This document shows, piece by piece, positions 32,839-41,701 of a DNA stretch of 64,000 nucleotides (the stretch's first letter is position 1; the number at the start of each line of letters is the position of its first letter). The notes under the pieces are model-generated. The model made no database searches. It worked only from the letters and a program-made list of their open reading frames with translations, and was not told where the DNA came from. The stretch comes from Micromonospora antibiotica (GTDB lineage: Bacteria; Actinomycetota; Actinomycetes; Mycobacteriales; Micromonosporaceae), in contig NZ_JAGFWR010000017.1 of the NCBI RefSeq assembly GCF_017599305.1, positions 1 through 64,000 of the forward strand, read 5' to 3'. A program made the translations under genes and the position numbers.

Positions 32839-34203
32839 ATGAGGAAAGCCCCGCTCACGTTGGAACAGCTCCGGGTCGCCGTCGCCGATGGCGAGATCGA
32901 CACGGTGGTGCTCGCCCTGACCGACATGCAGGGCCGCCTGCAGGGCAAACGGTTCCACGCCCCGTTCTTCCTCGACCAGGTGGTGGCCAACGGCAGCGAG
33001 GGCTGCAACTACCTGCTCGCGGTGGACGTCGACATGAACACCGTCGACGGGTACGCCATGTCGAGCTGGGAACGCGGCTACGGCGACTTCGCCATGCGCC
33101 CCGACCTGTCCACCCTGCGCCGGATGCCGTGGCAGCCGGGCAGCGTGCTGCTCCTGGCCGACCTGGAGTGGCTCGACGGTTCCGGCCCGGTGGTCGCCTC
33201 GCCCCGGCAGATCCTGCGCCGGCAGCTCGACCGGCTGGCCGACCACGGGCTGACCGCGTACGCCGGCACCGAGCTGGAGTTCGTCCTCTACCGCGACTCG
33301 TACGAGGAGGCGTGGCGGCGCGGGTACCGCGACCTCACCCCGGCCAACCAGTACAACGTGGACTACTCGCTGCTGGGCACCGCCCGGGTGGAGCCGCTGT
33401 TGCGGCGCATCCGCACCGAGATGGCCGGCGCGGGGCTGACCCCGGAGAGCGCCAAGGGCGAGTGCAACCTCGGCCAGCACGAGATCGCGTTCCGTTACGA
33501 CGAGGCGGTGGCCTGCGCCGACCACCACGTGATCTACAAGAACGGGGCGAAGGAGATCGCCGCCCAGGAGGGCGTGTCGATCACGTTCATGGCCAAGCCC
33601 AACGCGCGGGAGGGCAACTCCTGCCACATCCACTTCTCGCTGCGCGACGTCGACGGCCGCTCGGCGATGCTCGGCGACGGGCCGGCGCAGCTCAGCGTCA
33701 CCGGGCAGCGGGTGCTGGCGGGGCTGCTCGCCACCATGCGGGAGATGAGCGTGCTGTTCGCCCCCAACATCAACTCCTACAAGCGTTACCAGCCCGGCTC
33801 GTTCGCGCCGACCGCGCTGCGCTGGGGCACCGACAACCGCACCTGCGCGCTGCGGCTGGTCGGGCACGGGCAGGGGATGCGGGTGGAGAACCGGGTGCCC
33901 GGCGCGGACGTCAACCCGTACCTGGCGATCGCCGCCCTGGTCGCGGGGGCGGTGCACGGCATCGAGCAGGAGCTGGAGCTGGCCGACGAGTGCACCGGCA
34001 ACGCCTACGACGACCCGGCCGCCGAGCGCGTCCCACCCACCCTCCGCGACGCCCTGACCCTCTGGCAGAACTCCGACATCGCCCGGTCGGCCTTCGGCGA
34101 AGAGGTCCACGCCCACTACGCCAACCAGGCAAAGGTCGAGCTGGCCGCCTTCGACGCCGCGGTAACCGACTGGGAACTGACCCGTGGCTTCGAACGCCTC
34201 TGA
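32839..34203 (+). CDS. Glutamine synthetase-like gamma-glutamyl-amine ligase
   Basis: 454 residues of the GlnA3/GlnA4/PuuA branch, which joins glutamate to an amine (polyamine or ethanolamine) using ATP. ATG 32839 after GGAGGCGCACGG. The early block DTVVLALTDMQGRLQGKRF and SSWERGYGDFAMRPDLSTLR are typical of this branch. The catalytic motifs are present: GTELEFVLYRDSYE, SAKGECNLGQHEIAF, REGNSCHIHFSLRD, NINSYKRYQPGSFAPTAL, NRTCALRLVGHG and ENRVPGADVNPYLA. The adenylylation-type tail of true GlnA is absent, so a role in nitrogen assimilation proper is unlikely. My memory of actinobacterial sequences places it nearest the ethanolamine-type GlnA4, but this needs comparison. Confidence 0.9.
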   Translation: MRKAPLTLEQLRVAVADGEIDTVVLALTDMQGRLQGKRFHAPFFLDQVVANGSEGCNYLLAVDVDMNTVDGYAMSSWERGYGDFAMRPDLSTLRRMPWQPGSVLLLADLEWLDGSGPVVASPRQILRRQLDRLADHGLTAYAGTELEFVLYRDSYEEAWRRGYRDLTPANQYNVDYSLLGTARVEPLLRRIRTEMAGAGLTPESAKGECNLGQHEIAFRYDEAVACADHHVIYKNGAKEIAAQEGVSITFMAKPNAREGNSCHIHFSLRDVDGRSAMLGDGPAQLSVTGQRVLAGLLATMREMSVLFAPNINSYKRYQPGSFAPTALRWGTDNRTCALRLVGHGQGMRVENRVPGADVNPYLAIAALVAGAVHGIEQELELADECTGNAYDDPAAERVPPTLRDALTLWQNSDIARSAFGEEVHAHYANQAKVELAAFDAAVTDWELTRGFERL

Positions 34204-34220
34204 CCCCCACCCCCCGTCTG

Positions 34221-34297
34221 CGTCGATCTTGGAGTTGTGGTGGACGATGTGTGGCGGTATGTGGTCTATGCGGGCCACCACAACTCCATGATCGACG
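34221..34297. repeat. Inverted repeat of the GTTGTGGTGG family
   Basis: CGTCGATCTTGGAGTTGTGG plus TGG (34221-34243) pairs with 34275-34297 (CCACCACAACTCCATGATCG plus ACG) at 22 of 23 positions around a 31-base loop. It fills the gap between the ligase and aldehyde dehydrogenase genes and is related to the element at 6921-7000. It may also tune expression across the cluster. Confidence 0.72.
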
Positions 34298-34313
34298 GGG
34301 AAAGGGGTGGGGC

Positions 34314-35669
34314 GTGACGCGGGTGGTCGATCCGGCCAGCGGGGATGTGGTGGCGGAGGTGGGGGCCACCGGGGCGGGGGAGGTGGATGCGGCTATCTCT
34401 CGGGCGGCTGGTGCGTTCGAGGGGTGGTGTCAAGTTGCGCCGGGGGAGCGGGGGCGGGTTCTGCGGCGGTTCGCCGGGCTGGTGGACGCGCACCTGGAGG
34501 AGTTGGCCCAGCTGGAGGTGCGCAACGCGGGGCACACCATCGGTAATGCGCGGTGGGAGGCGGGCAACGTCCGTGACGTGCTCGACTACTACGCGGGGGC
34601 GCCGGAGCGGCTGACCGGGCAGCAGATCCCGGTGCCCGGGGGTTGGGACGTCACCTTCCACGAACCGCTCGGCGTGGTCGGGGTGATCGTGCCGTGGAAC
34701 TTCCCGATGCCGATCGCCGCCTGGGGTTTCGCCCCGGCGCTGGCCGCCGGCAACACGGTCGTGCTCAAACCGGCCGAGTTGACCCCGCTGACCGCGCTGC
34801 GCCTGGCGGAGTTGGGGCGCGAAGCCGGCCTGCCGGAGGGGGTGTTCACCGTGCTGCCCGGCCGGGGCGACGTGGTCGGCGAACGGTTCGTCACCCACCC
34901 GGCCGTGCGGAAGGTCTGCTTCACCGGCTCGACCGAGGTGGGCACCCGGATCATGGCCGGCTGTGCCGCCCAGGTGAAGCGGGTCACCCTGGAGCTGGGC
35001 GGCAAGAGCGCCAACCTGGTCTTCGCCGACGCCGACCTGGAGAAGGCGGCGGCCACCGCGCCGTACGCCGTGTTCGACAACGCCGGGCAGGACTGCTGCG
35101 CCCGCTCCCGGATCCTGGTCCAGCGCCCGGTCTACGACCGGTTCCTGGAGTTGCTCGAACCGGCGGTGCGGGCGCTGCGGGTGGAGGACCCGGCCGCCGA
35201 GACCGCCGAGATGGGCCCGCTGATCTCCGCAGCCCACCGGGACCGGGTCGCCGGCTACCTCGACGGCGCGACTGTCGCGTTCACCGGCACCCGGCCCGAC
35301 GGCCCCGGCTTCTGGCACGCCCCGACGGTGCTGCTCGCCGACTCCCCGGCCGACCGGCACTGGCGGGAGGAGATCTTCGGGCCGGTCGTCTCGGTGCTCC
35401 CCTTCGACGACGAGGCCGACGCGGTCCGGCTCGCCAACGACACCGAGTACGGCCTGTCCGGCTCGATCTGGACCCGGGACGTCGGGCGGGCGCTGCGGCT
35501 GGCCCGCGCGGTGCAGGCCGGCAACCTGAGCGTCAACTCGCACTCCTCGGTGCGCTACTGGACCCCGTTCGGTGGGATGAAGCGTTCCGGGCTCGGCCGT
35601 GAGCTGGGACCGGACGCGCTGCACGCCTTCACCGACGTCAAGAACGTCTTCATCAGCACAGAGGAGTGA
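34314..35669 (+). CDS. Aldehyde dehydrogenase (NAD(P)+)
   Basis: 451 residues from GTG 34314 after GAAAGGGGTGGGGC. Oxidises an aldehyde to the acid. Seen: the cofactor region VIVPWNFPMPIAAWGFAPAL and KPAELTPLTALRLAEL, FTGSTEVGTRI, general base Glu in LELGGKSANLVF, nucleophile in DNAGQDCCARSRI (near 261) and EEIFGPVVSVLPF. About 20-30 residues shorter at the N-terminus than many members, but all motifs are present. Between the ligase and SDR genes it most likely acts on a gamma-glutamyl-amino-aldehyde. Its stop overlaps the next open frame, so translation is coupled. Confidence 0.93.
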   Translation: MTRVVDPASGDVVAEVGATGAGEVDAAISRAAGAFEGWCQVAPGERGRVLRRFAGLVDAHLEELAQLEVRNAGHTIGNARWEAGNVRDVLDYYAGAPERLTGQQIPVPGGWDVTFHEPLGVVGVIVPWNFPMPIAAWGFAPALAAGNTVVLKPAELTPLTALRLAELGREAGLPEGVFTVLPGRGDVVGERFVTHPAVRKVCFTGSTEVGTRIMAGCAAQVKRVTLELGGKSANLVFADADLEKAAATAPYAVFDNAGQDCCARSRILVQRPVYDRFLELLEPAVRALRVEDPAAETAEMGPLISAAHRDRVAGYLDGATVAFTGTRPDGPGFWHAPTVLLADSPADRHWREEIFGPVVSVLPFDDEADAVRLANDTEYGLSGSIWTRDVGRALRLARAVQAGNLSVNSHSSVRYWTPFGGMKRSGLGRELGPDALHAFTDVKNVFISTEE

Positions 35670-35674
35670 GGCGC

Positions 35675-36442
35675 GTGCAGGGTCGGTTACAGGACCGGGT
35701 CGCCGTGGTGACCGGGGCGGGCAGCGGGATCGGGTTGGCCACCGTGCGGCGGTTCGCCGCCGAGGGGGCCCGGGTGGTCTGCGTCGACATCGACGACGAG
35801 GCCGGCGGGCGGGCCGCCGAGGAGGTCGGCGGCGAGTACGTGCACACCGACGTCGCCGACGAGGCGGCCGTGCGGGACCTCTTCGACGGGGTCGTGCAGC
35901 GGCACGGCCGGGTCGACGTGGCGTTCAACAACGCCGGCATCTCCCCGCCCGACGACGACTCCATCCTCGACACCGGCCTGGACGCCTGGGAACGGGTGCT
36001 GCGGGTCAACACCACGAGCGTCTACCTGTGCTGCAAGTACGCGATCGGGCACATGCGCCGGCAGGGCAAGGGCTCGATCGTCAACACCGCCTCGTTCGTG
36101 GCACTGATGGGGGCGGCCACCTCGCAGATCGCGTACACCGCGAGCAAGGGCGGGGTGCTGGCGATGACCCGGGAGCTGGGCGTGCAGTTCGCCCGGGAGG
36201 GCATCCGGGTCAACGCGCTGTGCCCCGGCCCGGTCGCGACCCCGCTGCTGATGGAGTTGTTCGCCGCCGACCCGGAGCGGGCCGCCCGTCGGCTGGTGCA
36301 CGTGCCGATGGGCCGGTTCGGCGCACCGGAGGAGATCGCCGCCGCGGTGGCGTTCCTGGCCAGCGACGACGCGTCGTTCATGACCGCCGCGCAGTTCGTG
36401 GTCGACGGCGGCATCACCGGCGCGTACGTCACCCCGCTGTGA
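35675..36442 (+). CDS. Short-chain dehydrogenase/reductase (classical SDR)
   Basis: 255 residues. GTG 35675 (VQGRLQDRVAVVTGAGSGIG) stands 8 bases after GAGGAG; GTG 35666, overlapping the previous stop, is an alternative adding three residues. Cofactor loop TGAGSGIG, VCVDIDDEA (Asp favouring NAD), NNAGIS, catalytic Ser in NTASF and Y-x3-K in YTASKGG, then PGPVATPLL and a C-terminal VDGGITGAYVTPL. In this cluster it could oxidise the alcohol of gamma-glutamyl-ethanolamide to the aldehyde used by the preceding enzyme; inference. Overlaps the hydrolase gene by four bases. Confidence 0.92.
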   Translation: MQGRLQDRVAVVTGAGSGIGLATVRRFAAEGARVVCVDIDDEAGGRAAEEVGGEYVHTDVADEAAVRDLFDGVVQRHGRVDVAFNNAGISPPDDDSILDTGLDAWERVLRVNTTSVYLCCKYAIGHMRRQGKGSIVNTASFVALMGAATSQIAYTASKGGVLAMTRELGVQFAREGIRVNALCPGPVATPLLMELFAADPERAARRLVHVPMGRFGAPEEIAAAVAFLASDDASFMTAAQFVVDGGITGAYVTPL

Positions 36443-37218
36443 CCGGTTCCGCCCGGCCCGGCCCGGTCGGCGACCACCCCGGCCACCCGCCGGCCCGCGC
36501 ACTCCGGCCTGCGGGGACCGGCCGGCGGGCGCGTCCGCTGATCGGCATCACCGGGTACGTCGAGCCGGCGAGCTGGGCCGTCTGGCGGGACGTGCCGGCG
36601 TCGCTGGTCCCGCAGGCGTACGTCCGCTCGGTGACCGCCGCCGGGGGTCGGGCCGTGGTGCTGCCCCCGGACGAGCTGGACGCCGACGTGGTGGACGTGC
36701 TCGACGGGTTGCTGCTGGCCGGCGGCGCGGACGTCGGCCCGCAGCGCTACGGCCAGCCGGTGGACCCGCGTACCGAGCCCCGCCCCGACCGGGACGCCGG
36801 GGAGTCGGCCCTGCTGGCTGCCGCGCTCGCCGTGGACCTGCCGGTGCTGGGGGTGTGCCGGGGCATGCAGTTGCTGGCCGTCGCGTACGGCGGGTCGTTG
36901 CACCAGCACCTGCCGGACGTGGTGGGTCACGACCGGCACCGCCCCGCCCCGGGGGTGTACGGGGCGCATCCGGTGCGGTTCGCGTCGGGGACCCGGACGG
37001 CGTCGGTGCTGGCCGGGGTGGACCGGGTCAACTCGTACCACCACCAGGCGGTGGCCGATCCGGGGCGGCTCACGGTCACCGGCTGGGCCGACGACGAGGT
37101 GGTGGAGGCGGTGGAGGACCCGGCGCGACGGTTCCTGCTCGGGGTGCAGTGGCATCCGGAGAACGACGACGACCCGCGCCCGGTGACCGCCCTGGTGAGG
37201 GCGGCCCGGGACCGCTGA
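36439..37218 (+). CDS. Gamma-glutamyl-gamma-aminobutyrate hydrolase-like (peptidase C26, PuuD type)
   Basis: 259 residues from GTG 36439 (GTGA overlap with the SDR stop). The first 30 residues are low complexity; the domain begins RPLIGITGYVEPA. Class I amidotransferase-like features: LLAGGADVGPQRYG, nucleophile Cys in LGVCRGMQLLAV (near 140), NSYHHQAVADPG and the His-Glu pair in GVQWHPEND. PuuD enzymes split gamma-glutamyl-acids to glutamate and the free product. Here it would be the last step of the cluster. The internal DPRTEPRPDRDAGESALL stretch matches the family substrate loop (D-x-x-R-D-x-x-E). Confidence 0.93.
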   Translation: MTGSARPGPVGDHPGHPPARALRPAGTGRRARPLIGITGYVEPASWAVWRDVPASLVPQAYVRSVTAAGGRAVVLPPDELDADVVDVLDGLLLAGGADVGPQRYGQPVDPRTEPRPDRDAGESALLAAALAVDLPVLGVCRGMQLLAVAYGGSLHQHLPDVVGHDRHRPAPGVYGAHPVRFASGTRTASVLAGVDRVNSYHHQAVADPGRLTVTGWADDEVVEAVEDPARRFLLGVQWHPENDDDPRPVTALVRAARDR

Positions 37219-37278
37219 CGCTTCCTGCCAGGTGGGAAATCTGTCTCGAAATGCGGTCGGCGGCGGGAGGATGGCCGC

Positions 37279-37830
37279 ATGGGGACCGTGTATCCGGCGC
37301 TGGACGGGCGACTGCGGGAGTTCGTCGAGGCGCAGCCGATGTTCTTCGTCGCCACCGCGCCCACCGGCGGCGACGGGCACGTCAACCTCTCCCCCAAGGG
37401 CATGCGGGGCACCTTCGTCGTGCTCGGCCCGCACCGGGTTGCCTGGCTCGACTACCACGGCAGCGGCGCGGAGACGATCGCCCACCTGCGGGACAACGGC
37501 CGGATCACGCTGATGTTCTGCGCCTTCGACGGCCCACCGAAGATCGTCCGACTGCACGGGCGGGGCGTCGCCACCCCGGTCACCGACCCCGGCTTCGCGG
37601 CCCTGCTGGCCGACTTCCCCAAGCCGCCCGACGTGCACGCCGTCCGCGCGGTGATCGGGGTCACGGTGCAACGGGTCAGCGACTCCTGCGGCTACGCGGT
37701 GCCCCTGATGGACTATCGCGGCGACCGCGACCTGTTGCTCACGTCACACTCCCGACGGACCGCCGAGGATCTGGTCGCCTACCGCGCGACCAAGAACGCA
37801 GCCAGCATCGACGGACTCCCGGTCTTCTGA
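37279..37830 (+). CDS. Pyridoxamine 5'-phosphate oxidase-fold protein
   Basis: 183 residues with the split-barrel flavin-binding fold: FVEAQPMFFVATAPTGGDGHVNLSPKGMRGTF, a CxAF strand (LMFCAFDGPPKIVRLHGRG) and a C-terminal part shared with actinobacterial PPOX-class proteins. May bind FMN or F420; the substrate is unknown. It lies 60 bases after the hydrolase gene and may or may not be part of that operon. ATG 37279 follows GCGGGAGGATGGCCGC. Confidence 0.88.
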   Translation: MGTVYPALDGRLREFVEAQPMFFVATAPTGGDGHVNLSPKGMRGTFVVLGPHRVAWLDYHGSGAETIAHLRDNGRITLMFCAFDGPPKIVRLHGRGVATPVTDPGFAALLADFPKPPDVHAVRAVIGVTVQRVSDSCGYAVPLMDYRGDRDLLLTSHSRRTAEDLVAYRATKNAASIDGLPVF

Positions 37831-38004
37831 GCCCACCCCCTCACCGTGCGCTGTCGGGCAGATGACGGCAGGATGAGGCACGAGTTACCAGCGTCCGTCC
37901 GAACCCGTGCGTTACGTTCCTGATCCGTCGGGGTAGAAGACGGACGCGACCGGCGTCAGCCGAGGCGTTCTGGGGGGCACGACCGGCCGAAGCAGGGGGC
38001 GCGG

Positions 38005-41000
38005 ATGAGCTCGGCCCGTGGGGGCGAGGACGGACGAGGGCTGTCCGCCCTGTCCGCCGATCGCACACTCCCGCCCTGGCTGGCCGGGGCGTTCACGGCG
38101 GGCGGCGAGATGGGTCGCCGGCTGCGCGGGCACGACTGGTCGGACAACCCGCTCGGCCCCCCGGACACCTGGCCGGCGGCGCTGAGCCACGCCATCGGCA
38201 TGATGCTCTCCTCGCGGGCCCAGATCGTGTTGTTCTGGGGCCCCGACCAGCTGGCCTTCTACAACGACACCTACCGGCCCACCATCGGCGACAAGCACCC
38301 GCAGGCGCTCGGCCGGCCGGCCCGGGAGCACTGGGCGGAGACCTGGGACGTGCTCGGCCCCCTGCTCGACGGGGTACGCCGCACCGGCGAGTCCTACCGG
38401 GGGGAGAACCACCCGTTCCTGCTCGACCGGCACGGCTTCGTCGAGCAGGTCTACTTCGACATCTCCTACGACCCGATCCGGGACGACGACGGCAGCGTCA
38501 ACGGTGTCTTCTGCTTCGTCAACGAGACCACCGGGCGGGTCATCGGGGAACGCCGGCTGCGGGCCCTGGCCGAACTCGGCTCCCGGCTCGGCGCGGCGCG
38601 CAGCATGACCGAGCTGGGGCAGGCCACCGCCGCCGTGCTCGACGGGCACCGGGCCGACGTTCCGTTCGCCCTGATCTATCTCACCGACGAGACCGGTCGG
38701 CCGGTGCCGGCCGGGGTCAGCGGCGTCGACCCGGACCAGGTGCCGGCCGAGTTGCCGGCGGTGCTGTCCCGGGTCGCCGCCGGTGGGGCCGGCACCGAGA
38801 TCGAGGTGGCCGACCTGTTCGGTGCGGTACCGGACGGCGTCGCCGAGCGGGCCCTGGTGCTGCCGCTGACGGCCACCAGCGAGCCCGCCGGGGCACTGGT
38901 CGTCGGCCGTTGCTCCCGCCTGCCGTGTAACGACGAGTACCGCGACTTCGTCGGCCTGATCGCCGCGCAGGTGTCCCGGGTGGTCGGCCAGCAGCGGGCG
39001 TACGAGCAGGAGCGGGCGCGCGCCGCCGAACTGGCCGCGCTGGACCGTGCCAAGACCAACTTCTTCGCCAACGTCAGCCACGAGTTCCGTACCCCGCTGA
39101 CCCTGGTCCTCGGCCCGCTGGAGGACATGCTGGCCGATCCGACGCTGCCCACGGCGCACCTCGACCGGCTGACCGTCATGCACCGCAACGCGCTGCGCCT
39201 GCTCAAGCTGGTCAACACGGTGCTCGACTTCTCCCGGCTGGAGTCCGGCCGGCTGGCCGCCCACTACCAGCCCACCGACCTCGCCGAATACACCTCCCGG
39301 CTGGCCAGCACCTTCCGCTCCGCGACCCAGCGGGCCGGGCTGCGGCTCGTGGTCGACTGCCCGCCGCTGCCCGCGCCGGTCTTCCTGGACCGTGACATGT
39401 GGGAAAAGATCGTCTTCAACCTGCTCTCCAACGCGCTGAAGTTCACCTTCGACGGCGAGATCCGGGTCCGGGTGGTCGCCGTCGCCGGCGCGGCGCGGCT
39501 GGAGGTGACCGACACCGGGGTCGGCATCGCCGCCGGGGAGGTCCCGCACGTCTTCGAGCGGTTCCACCGGGTGCCGGGGGTGCGCTCGCGTACCCACGAG
39601 GGCACCGGGATCGGCCTGGCCCTGGTGCGTGAACTGGTCGACATGCACGGCGGCGCGGTGGCCGCCACCAGCCGGGTCGACCACGGCACCACCTTCACCG
39701 TGACCGTCCCGTTCGGTTCGGCGCACCTGCCGCCCGACCGGGTCGCCTCCGCCGCGCCGCTGCCCACCACCGAGTCGTCACAGGCGTCGCTCTACGTCGC
39801 GGAGACCGCCCTGTGGACCGACGGGTCCGACCCGGCCGGCGACGGGCGGTCCGCTCCGGTCACCGGCGACCCGGGCCGGGCGGGCCGGGTCCTGCTCGCC
39901 GACGACAACGCCGACCTGCGCGAACACGTCACCCGGCTGCTCAGCCCCGAGTACGAGGTGGTGGCCGTACCGGACGGCGTGGTGGCCCTCCAGGAAGCCA
40001 CCGGGAGCCCGTTCGACCTGGTGCTCACCGACGTGATGATGCCCCGGCTGGACGGTTTCGGCCTGGTCACCGCGTTGCGGGCCGACCCGCGCACTCGGCA
40101 CGTGCCGATCGTGCTGCTCTCCGCGCGGGCCGGGTCCGCCGAAGCGGTCGCCGGCCTGTCGGTGGGGGCCGACGACTACCTCACCAAACCGTTCTCCGGG
40201 GCGGAGCTGATCGCCCGGGTCCGGGCCAACGTCCAGCTGGGTCAGCTGCGGGGGCAGATCATCCGCCGGCTGCGGGCGCTCGCCGACGCCGCCGTGGCGG
40301 TCAACACCGCGAAGTCGACCGCGGAGGTGGTCCAGGTCGCCGCCCGGCACGCCCTGCGCCTGGCGGAGGCGGCCCGGGTGTCGGTCACCACGGTCACCGG
40401 CGCGCGGCACGAGGCCGACGGCGGCGGCAGGGCGCCCGACCAGCCGTCCCAGGTACTGCCGTTGACCGGCACCACCGGTGGGCAGCTCGGCGAGCTGCGG
40501 GTCTGGCGTCGCGAGGGCGACGGCACCGACCAGGCGGCCGTCGCGGAACTGGCCCGGCTGGTCGGGGTACGACTGGAGAACGCCCAGCTCTACGAGGCCG
40601 AACACCGGATCGCCACCACCCTGCAGCACAGCCTGCTGCCCCGGTCGCTGCCCCAACTGCCCGGAGCGGTGGTGGCCAGCCGCTACCTGCCCGGCAGCAC
40701 CGACGTCGAGGTCGGCGGCGACTGGTACGACGTGATCGGCATCGGCGACGACGAGGTGGTGCTGGTCATCGGCGACGTGGTCGGCAAGGGGGTCGGGGCC
40801 GCCGCGGCGATGGGTCAGCTGCGCAACGGCCTGCGGGCGTACCTGCTGGAGGGTTACGACCCGGGGCAGTCGTTGACCCGGCTCAACCGGCTGGTCGGCT
40901 CGACCGAACGGCAGTCGTTCGCCACCGTGTTCTGCCTCTCCTTCTCTCCCCGCACCGGCCGGCTGCGGTACGCCAGCGCCGGTCATCCGTCCCCCCTGCT

Positions 41001-41679
41001 GATCCGAGGAGACGACGTGGCATTTCTGCACGAGCGGGCCCTGGGGCCGCCGATCGGTGCGATCGCCGGCACCGACTACCGCACCGTCGAGGGTGAACTC
41101 GCCCCCGGCGGTCGGCTGTTGCTCTACACCGACGGGCTGATCGAGGACCGGCATGCCGGCATCGACGCGGCGCTGGCCCAGCTGCGGGCGGACGCCGGCA
41201 CCGGCGGTGAGCACGTCACCGACCTGGTGGACGCGGTGGTGCAACGGGTCGACGGGCGCAACCGGCACGACGACGTGGCGGTGCTGGCGCTGGAAGCCGC
41301 CGAGCTGAACCGCTTCACCCTGCGGCTGCCCGCCGACCCGACCCGGCTCAGCGTGCTGCGCAAGCGGCTGGAGGACTTCCTGGTGGCGCACGGGGTGGGG
41401 GAGAACGACCTGTTCGACCTGATCGTCGCCGTCTCCGAGGCCGCCGCCAACGCCATCGAGCACCCGGTCGCGCCGGTGGAGCCGACGATCGGGGTCGAGG
41501 TGTCGATCGTCGACCACACGGTGGTGGCGACGGTGCGGGACAGCGGTCGCTGGCGCGAGTCGACCGGGGCCGGGTTCCGGGGCCGGGGCCTCGCGTTGAT
41601 CGAGGCGCTGGGCGAGCTGACGGTACGTCGTACCGCGGAGGGGACCGAGGTGTCGCTGCGCCGCCGGCTGGCCGACTGA
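38005..41679 (+). CDS. Hybrid sensor: PAS-GAF-histidine kinase-REC-GAF-PP2C-HATPase
   Basis: 1224 residues, cytosolic, ATG 38005 after GGGGGCGCGG. In order: a PAS-like domain starting at DWSDNPLGPPDTWP (about 45-185); GAF (195-345); HisKA with NVSHEFRTPLT (His359); HATPase with NLLSNALKF (about 472) and TDTGVGIA/GTGIGLAL; receiver with LLADDNADLREH and phospho-acceptor Asp676 in LTDVMMPRLDG; a second GAF-like region (about 755-865); a PP2C/SpoIIE phosphatase starting at LQHSLLPRSLP, with metal motifs GGDWYDV and GDVVGKG; and a C-terminal RsbW-type HATPase (from about 1100, SEAAANAIEHP). It can in principle link phosphorelay sensing to a partner-switching sigma-factor circuit. A STAS protein is encoded convergently next to it. 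Confidence 0.95.
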   Translation: MSSARGGEDGRGLSALSADRTLPPWLAGAFTAGGEMGRRLRGHDWSDNPLGPPDTWPAALSHAIGMMLSSRAQIVLFWGPDQLAFYNDTYRPTIGDKHPQALGRPAREHWAETWDVLGPLLDGVRRTGESYRGENHPFLLDRHGFVEQVYFDISYDPIRDDDGSVNGVFCFVNETTGRVIGERRLRALAELGSRLGAARSMTELGQATAAVLDGHRADVPFALIYLTDETGRPVPAGVSGVDPDQVPAELPAVLSRVAAGGAGTEIEVADLFGAVPDGVAERALVLPLTATSEPAGALVVGRCSRLPCNDEYRDFVGLIAAQVSRVVGQQRAYEQERARAAELAALDRAKTNFFANVSHEFRTPLTLVLGPLEDMLADPTLPTAHLDRLTVMHRNALRLLKLVNTVLDFSRLESGRLAAHYQPTDLAEYTSRLASTFRSATQRAGLRLVVDCPPLPAPVFLDRDMWEKIVFNLLSNALKFTFDGEIRVRVVAVAGAARLEVTDTGVGIAAGEVPHVFERFHRVPGVRSRTHEGTGIGLALVRELVDMHGGAVAATSRVDHGTTFTVTVPFGSAHLPPDRVASAAPLPTTESSQASLYVAETALWTDGSDPAGDGRSAPVTGDPGRAGRVLLADDNADLREHVTRLLSPEYEVVAVPDGVVALQEATGSPFDLVLTDVMMPRLDGFGLVTALRADPRTRHVPIVLLSARAGSAEAVAGLSVGADDYLTKPFSGAELIARVRANVQLGQLRGQIIRRLRALADAAVAVNTAKSTAEVVQVAARHALRLAEAARVSVTTVTGARHEADGGGRAPDQPSQVLPLTGTTGGQLGELRVWRREGDGTDQAAVAELARLVGVRLENAQLYEAEHRIATTLQHSLLPRSLPQLPGAVVASRYLPGSTDVEVGGDWYDVIGIGDDEVVLVIGDVVGKGVGAAAAMGQLRNGLRAYLLEGYDPGQSLTRLNRLVGSTERQSFATVFCLSFSPRTGRLRYASAGHPSPLLIRGDDVAFLHERALGPPIGAIAGTDYRTVEGELAPGGRLLLYTDGLIEDRHAGIDAALAQLRADAGTGGEHVTDLVDAVVQRVDGRNRHDDVAVLALEAAELNRFTLRLPADPTRLSVLRKRLEDFLVAHGVGENDLFDLIVAVSEAAANAIEHPVAPVEPTIGVEVSIVDHTVVATVRDSGRWRESTGAGFRGRGLALIEALGELTVRRTAEGTEVSLRRRLAD

Positions 41680-41701
41680 GCCGGCCCGGCGCGGCCCCGG
41701 G

